From Balneola sp. (GTDB taxonomy: Bacteria > Bacteroidota > Rhodothermia > Balneolales > Balneolaceae): 64,000 nt of DNA. The DNA is taken from assembly GCA_003712055.1 (NCBI GenBank), contig RHLJ01000001.1, positions 1,042,345-1,106,344 on the forward strand, in the 5' to 3' direction. The position numbers and the translations under genes were made by a program. The notes beneath the pieces are model-generated. The model did no database searches and had not been told where the DNA came from. It was given only the letters and a program-made list of their open reading frames with translations. This document shows, in pieces, positions 61,924-64,000 of the stretch. Positions within the stretch are counted from its first letter, which is position 1; the number at the start of each line of letters is the position of its first letter.

Positions 61924-63021
61924 TCAATTTAGCTTGTAGTTGTATACTATAATTTTTTGCTCATACTCTGAGTTCTCTAACCCATATATCCTATTCTCTG
62001 AAATGTGCTTTATATCCAGGTTGCTACCCAAGTTCGTTTTATTAAGTACTTCATGTGAGTCATAGTCTATCAGAAAAAGCTCATTGTCATGAGTCTGCAC
62101 CCAGATACCCTTTTCTGAAATAAAAAAGTCTTTGTAATAAGGTAGGTATTCATTGATGAGATCCGAGAATCGGTCTTGATAGCTTTCACTTAAATAAGAA
62201 TTTATTATCTCATCAGTTACTTTTTTCTCTTCTAAAAAGTCTAGATTTATCTCATCCAAGACCTCACCATCAATATCAATAACCTGAATAATATTGAACC
62301 TTCCATTTCCAAGAAAAAATTTAGTACCATGAAGAACTGGTCTAAACACAGTCTTAGCTCCTAAAGGATTTGTCCTAACACTTATACTTCCCCCTCCTTG
62401 CCTAACAAAAGCTTCATCCATTTGAACAGACACCAAATTATCCCTTTTAATTCTCCCTTCTTTATTTACTAAAGACAACTTATCGACAGCTCCAGATAAA
62501 TTAATATTTGGGCTATATGAAGTCTTGTAACGAAATAAGAAAGAAAGGTTATCAGAATTCTTTTCTTTAACTAAACTAAAAATGCTTGGAAAACTTAGTG
62601 GCTTTGAAGTGACCGTGAATTCTCGGGAATAATGAAATTTACCTTCAATCAAGTTAAAGCAAAGAATCTTTAATCTCGATGAGTCATAGACATATAAAGA
62701 ATCCTTTATAGAGTCTAAAAATAAAGTACTAGGTTGTAAGAACTCACCAGGTCCCCGACCTTGTGAATCATAAACCTGTATTAGCTTACCGGAATTTATA
62801 TCGATTGATAATAGTGATTTACTACTCCAATCGTTAGCTATGATATTGCCATGACTATCAATTTGTAAGTGATTAAGGTATCCAAACAGTATATCATCAT
62901 TAGTAGAAGAAATCTCTAGTGACTTTGAAAAATTGATGCTAACACTATTCTGTGAGGCAGAGTCTTGGCTAAATAGAAAAAGAAATACAAATATACGGAT
63001 GAACTTAGAACGAAATATCAA
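61924..63021 (-). CDS. Exported 6-bladed beta-propeller protein
   Basis: The 365-residue frame starts at TTG (63021), or possibly ATT upstream, because no ATG is available before the hydrophobic start FIRIFVFLFLFSQDSASQ. The mature part has repeated strands such as GNIIANDWSSKSLLSIDINSG and YDSQGRGPGEFLQPSTL near 75-105. The motif GRGPGEF is typical of Bacteroidota 6-bladed beta-propeller proteins. Such proteins are often encoded beside small NVEALA-type secreted peptides. This gene follows three eight-cysteine peptides by 16 bp and precedes the DsbA-like gene by 5 bp. Its role is unknown; peptide binding is inferred. Confidence 0.75.
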   Translation of the reverse strand: MIFRSKFIRIFVFLFLFSQDSASQNSVSINFSKSLEISSTNDDILFGYLNHLQIDSHGNIIANDWSSKSLLSIDINSGKLIQVYDSQGRGPGEFLQPSTLFLDSIKDSLYVYDSSRLKILCFNLIEGKFHYSREFTVTSKPLSFPSIFSLVKEKNSDNLSFLFRYKTSYSPNINLSGAVDKLSLVNKEGRIKRDNLVSVQMDEAFVRQGGGSISVRTNPLGAKTVFRPVLHGTKFFLGNGRFNIIQVIDIDGEVLDEINLDFLEEKKVTDEIINSYLSESYQDRFSDLINEYLPYYKDFFISEKGIWVQTHDNELFLIDYDSHEVLNKTNLGSNLDIKHISENRIYGLENSEYEQKIIVYNYKLN

Positions 63022-63037
63022 TATTGGTATTCCCGAT

Positions 63038-63274
63038 TTAATTTTCTGCTACAGTTGGTGGTTCACATACTCCTCGAGCTGCACATCCTTCTCCAGATGC
63101 TACACACCAACAACCTTGACAAACGTTCCCATTGCTATTTGTACAACTCACACATACGGTGCAATCTGGATCGCTAGAAATAGTTGCGACTAACTTCTCT
63201 TTACCTTCGATTCCGCCGATAAGAAATGAACCAATAAATACATACAGTACTAAAAAATATTTAACTTTCTTCAT
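63038..63274 (-). CDS. Small secreted eight-cysteine peptide 3
   Basis: The 78-residue protein has a signal peptide (YFLVLYVFIGSFLIGGIEG) and a mature part with eight cysteines (DCTVCVSC, NVCQGCWC, EGC, GVC). No other fixed motif is recognised. It is third in a set of three genes of 76 to 78 residues with the same cysteine count. The N-terminal KK and hydrophobic core fit Sec export. The three peptides are too diverged to align by eye except for the cysteines. It may be a secreted disulfide-rich effector or structural peptide (inference). Confidence 0.7.
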   Translation of the reverse strand: MKKVKYFLVLYVFIGSFLIGGIEGKEKLVATISSDPDCTVCVSCTNSNGNVCQGCWCVASGEGCAARGVCEPPTVAEN

Positions 63275-63289
63275 GATTATTTTATTTAG

Positions 63290-63523
63290 TTACCCAGGAC
63301 CCATCTCGCAGACCATACCTTCTCCTGCATCACACCCGTTTTGATCTGCACAACATTTAGCATCACTCGGTTCTGTATGAACAACATCGCAACATTGTTC
63401 TCCATTTCCACCAGTACAACAAACAATGTACATTGGCTCGGATATATAGTTGCTTGCTTTTGTATGATTTATTGAGATAAAACCAATTGCTATTACTAAG
63501 AGGGAAAGTATTTTTTTTGACAT
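63290..63523 (-). CDS. Small secreted eight-cysteine peptide 2
   Basis: The ATG at 63523 gives 77 residues; the longer upstream frame has no signal peptide and is rejected. The signal peptide is SKKILSLLVIAIGFISINHTKA. The mature part has three CC pairs (VCCTGG, EQCCDVV, AKCCADQ) and two single cysteines (NGC, MVC), eight in all. The CC pairs are unlike peptide 3, so the family is defined by size, cysteine count and position. It lies 22 bp after peptide 1 and 15 bp before peptide 3, on the same transcript. Function is unknown. Confidence 0.7.
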   Translation of the reverse strand: MSKKILSLLVIAIGFISINHTKASNYISEPMYIVCCTGGNGEQCCDVVHTEPSDAKCCADQNGCDAGEGMVCEMGPG

Positions 63524-63545
63524 AGTACTAGGATTGAATTTTTGG

Positions 63546-63776
63546 TTAACCTTCCTGTGGAGTAGTTTCCGTTTCACATGTTGAATCATCTTCTGATGAA
63601 CAATAAGTACAGGAATTGAAATCAGCCTTGCATTTCCATCCACAGCACCGAATCCCTGTTACACTAGTGCAACAAGCTGATTGCGCAAGTTCAGCAGATT
63701 TAGCCTGAACTGATTTATTAGGCATTAAAACGAATAGTTCTACAGCTATTAATAAAGACAAAAATATTTTGAGCAT
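63546..63776 (-). CDS. Small secreted eight-cysteine peptide 1
   Basis: The ATG at 63776 gives 76 residues and has an aagga-type ribosome site 7 nt upstream (63782-63786 on the opposite strand). The upstream GTG frame at 63851 reads into a 13-bp repeat and is rejected. The signal peptide ends KSVQA near residue 25. The mature part has eight cysteines: SACC, IRCC, WKC, NSC, TYC, STC. It is the first gene of the peptide operon. A possible -10 (tatact) lies at 63801-63806 on the minus strand. No family was recognised with confidence; NVEALA-like peptides are the nearest known comparison. Confidence 0.7.
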   Translation of the reverse strand: MLKIFLSLLIAVELFVLMPNKSVQAKSAELAQSACCTSVTGIRCCGWKCKADFNSCTYCSSEDDSTCETETTPQEG

Positions 63777-63831
63777 AATATTCCTTTCTTGGTTACCTCT
63801 AGTATAATTGTCAGGCTCGACTTTTTTTACT

Positions 63832-64000
63832 TTTTCACTGTCCCTTTTCACTGTCCCTTTTCACTGTCCCTTTTCACTGTCCCTTTTCACTGTCCCTTTT
63901 CACTGTCCCTTTTCACTGTCCCTTTTCACTGTCCCTTTTCACTGTCCCTTTTCACTTTCCCTTTTCACTGTCCCTTTTCACTGTCCCTTTTCACTTTCCC
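63832..64000. repeat. 13-bp tandem repeat array upstream of the peptide operon
   Basis: Thirteen consecutive copies of ttttcactgtccc fill 63832-64000 and reach the right edge, so the true number is larger or equal. Eleven copies are identical; copies 10 (63949-63961) and 13 (63988-64000) read ttttcactttccc. The 13-bp period is not a multiple of three and all frames contain stops, so it does not encode a protein repeat. It begins 56 bp upstream of the first peptide's ATG on the minus strand. Confidence 0.95.

Noticed and set aside
63777..63851. Longer start for the first cysteine peptide at 63851
   Set aside because: The extension is read from the tandem repeat, has no family features, and the ATG at 63776 has a signal peptide and a ribosome site.
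63832..64000. Repeat array considered as a CRISPR
   Set aside because: The copies are 13 bp and directly joined with no spacers; it is a tandem repeat, not a CRISPR array.

Overview
The window looks like chromosomal DNA of a bacterium in the Bacteroidota/FCB group, most likely a Balneolota-type marine member (inference). Evidence: type IX secretion (T9SS) genes (PorU, PorV, a DUF4835/PorD protein), a T9SS-type C-terminal sorting domain, many outer-membrane beta-barrels and lipoproteins, several TATCTTT(A/G) -7-like promoter elements, AT-rich DNA and few strong Shine-Dalgarno sites. No rRNA, tRNA, insertion sequence, phage or CRISPR array was seen.

Layout. 1-6643 (minus): a tightly coupled surface-polysaccharide operon (SLBB protein, UDP-glucuronate-epimerase-like protein, Wzx-like flippase, MptE/DUF115-like glycosyltransferase, HAD phosphatase, divergent GAPDH, CMP-sugar synthetase-like cytidylyltransferase, HpcH/HpaI aldolase cut by the left edge). 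6716-9837: metallophosphoesterase and a divergent Wzc-like tyrosine autokinase. 9924-15212 (minus): sulfate uptake and activation (SLC13 permease, CysQ, CysC, CysD, CysN). 15272-19102: HhH/beta-barrel protein, PorV-like barrel and a divergent PorD. 19225-25741: ETF beta and alpha, split FixC/FixX ETF:quinone oxidoreductase and two acyl-CoA dehydrogenases, with two palindromic repeats. 25809-30039: haem-binding protein, uracil-DNA glycosylase family protein, di-haem peroxidase, alpha/beta hydrolase, DUF1080 protein. 30102-32288: YnbA/YnbB-like phospholipid genes plus an acyltransferase. 32277-45569: cyclophilin lipoprotein, LexA, an AraC-type membrane regulator, L21/L27, FAH hydrolase, M23 peptidase, RidA, two paralogous TPR lipoproteins, a trans-sulfuration enzyme and a thiolase. 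45805-61223: PorU, PorV, a large T9SS-cargo-like protein that appears to be a dead M6 protease, a peptidase/propeller/barrel fusion, a DUF5683-like protein, a PASTA protein, Rpe and an MHS transporter. 61262-64000 (minus): an unusual operon of three small secreted peptides, each with eight cysteines, followed by a beta-propeller protein and a DsbA-like oxidoreductase, preceded by a 13-bp tandem repeat array that runs off the right edge.

How the genes work together. The left third makes and exports a cell-surface glycan, and the adjacent PAPS-forming genes may supply sulfate groups for it. The ETF/FixCX/acyl-CoA dehydrogenase block feeds electrons from acyl-CoA oxidation to quinone, with a thiolase elsewhere in the window. 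PorU/PorV attach T9SS cargo, and at least one likely cargo is encoded directly downstream. The strongest candidates for something undescribed are the eight-cysteine peptide operon at the right edge, the proposed CMP-activated keto-acid cassette at the left edge, the pseudo-protease after porV, and two terminator-like hairpins placed inside the signal-peptide codons of downstream genes.
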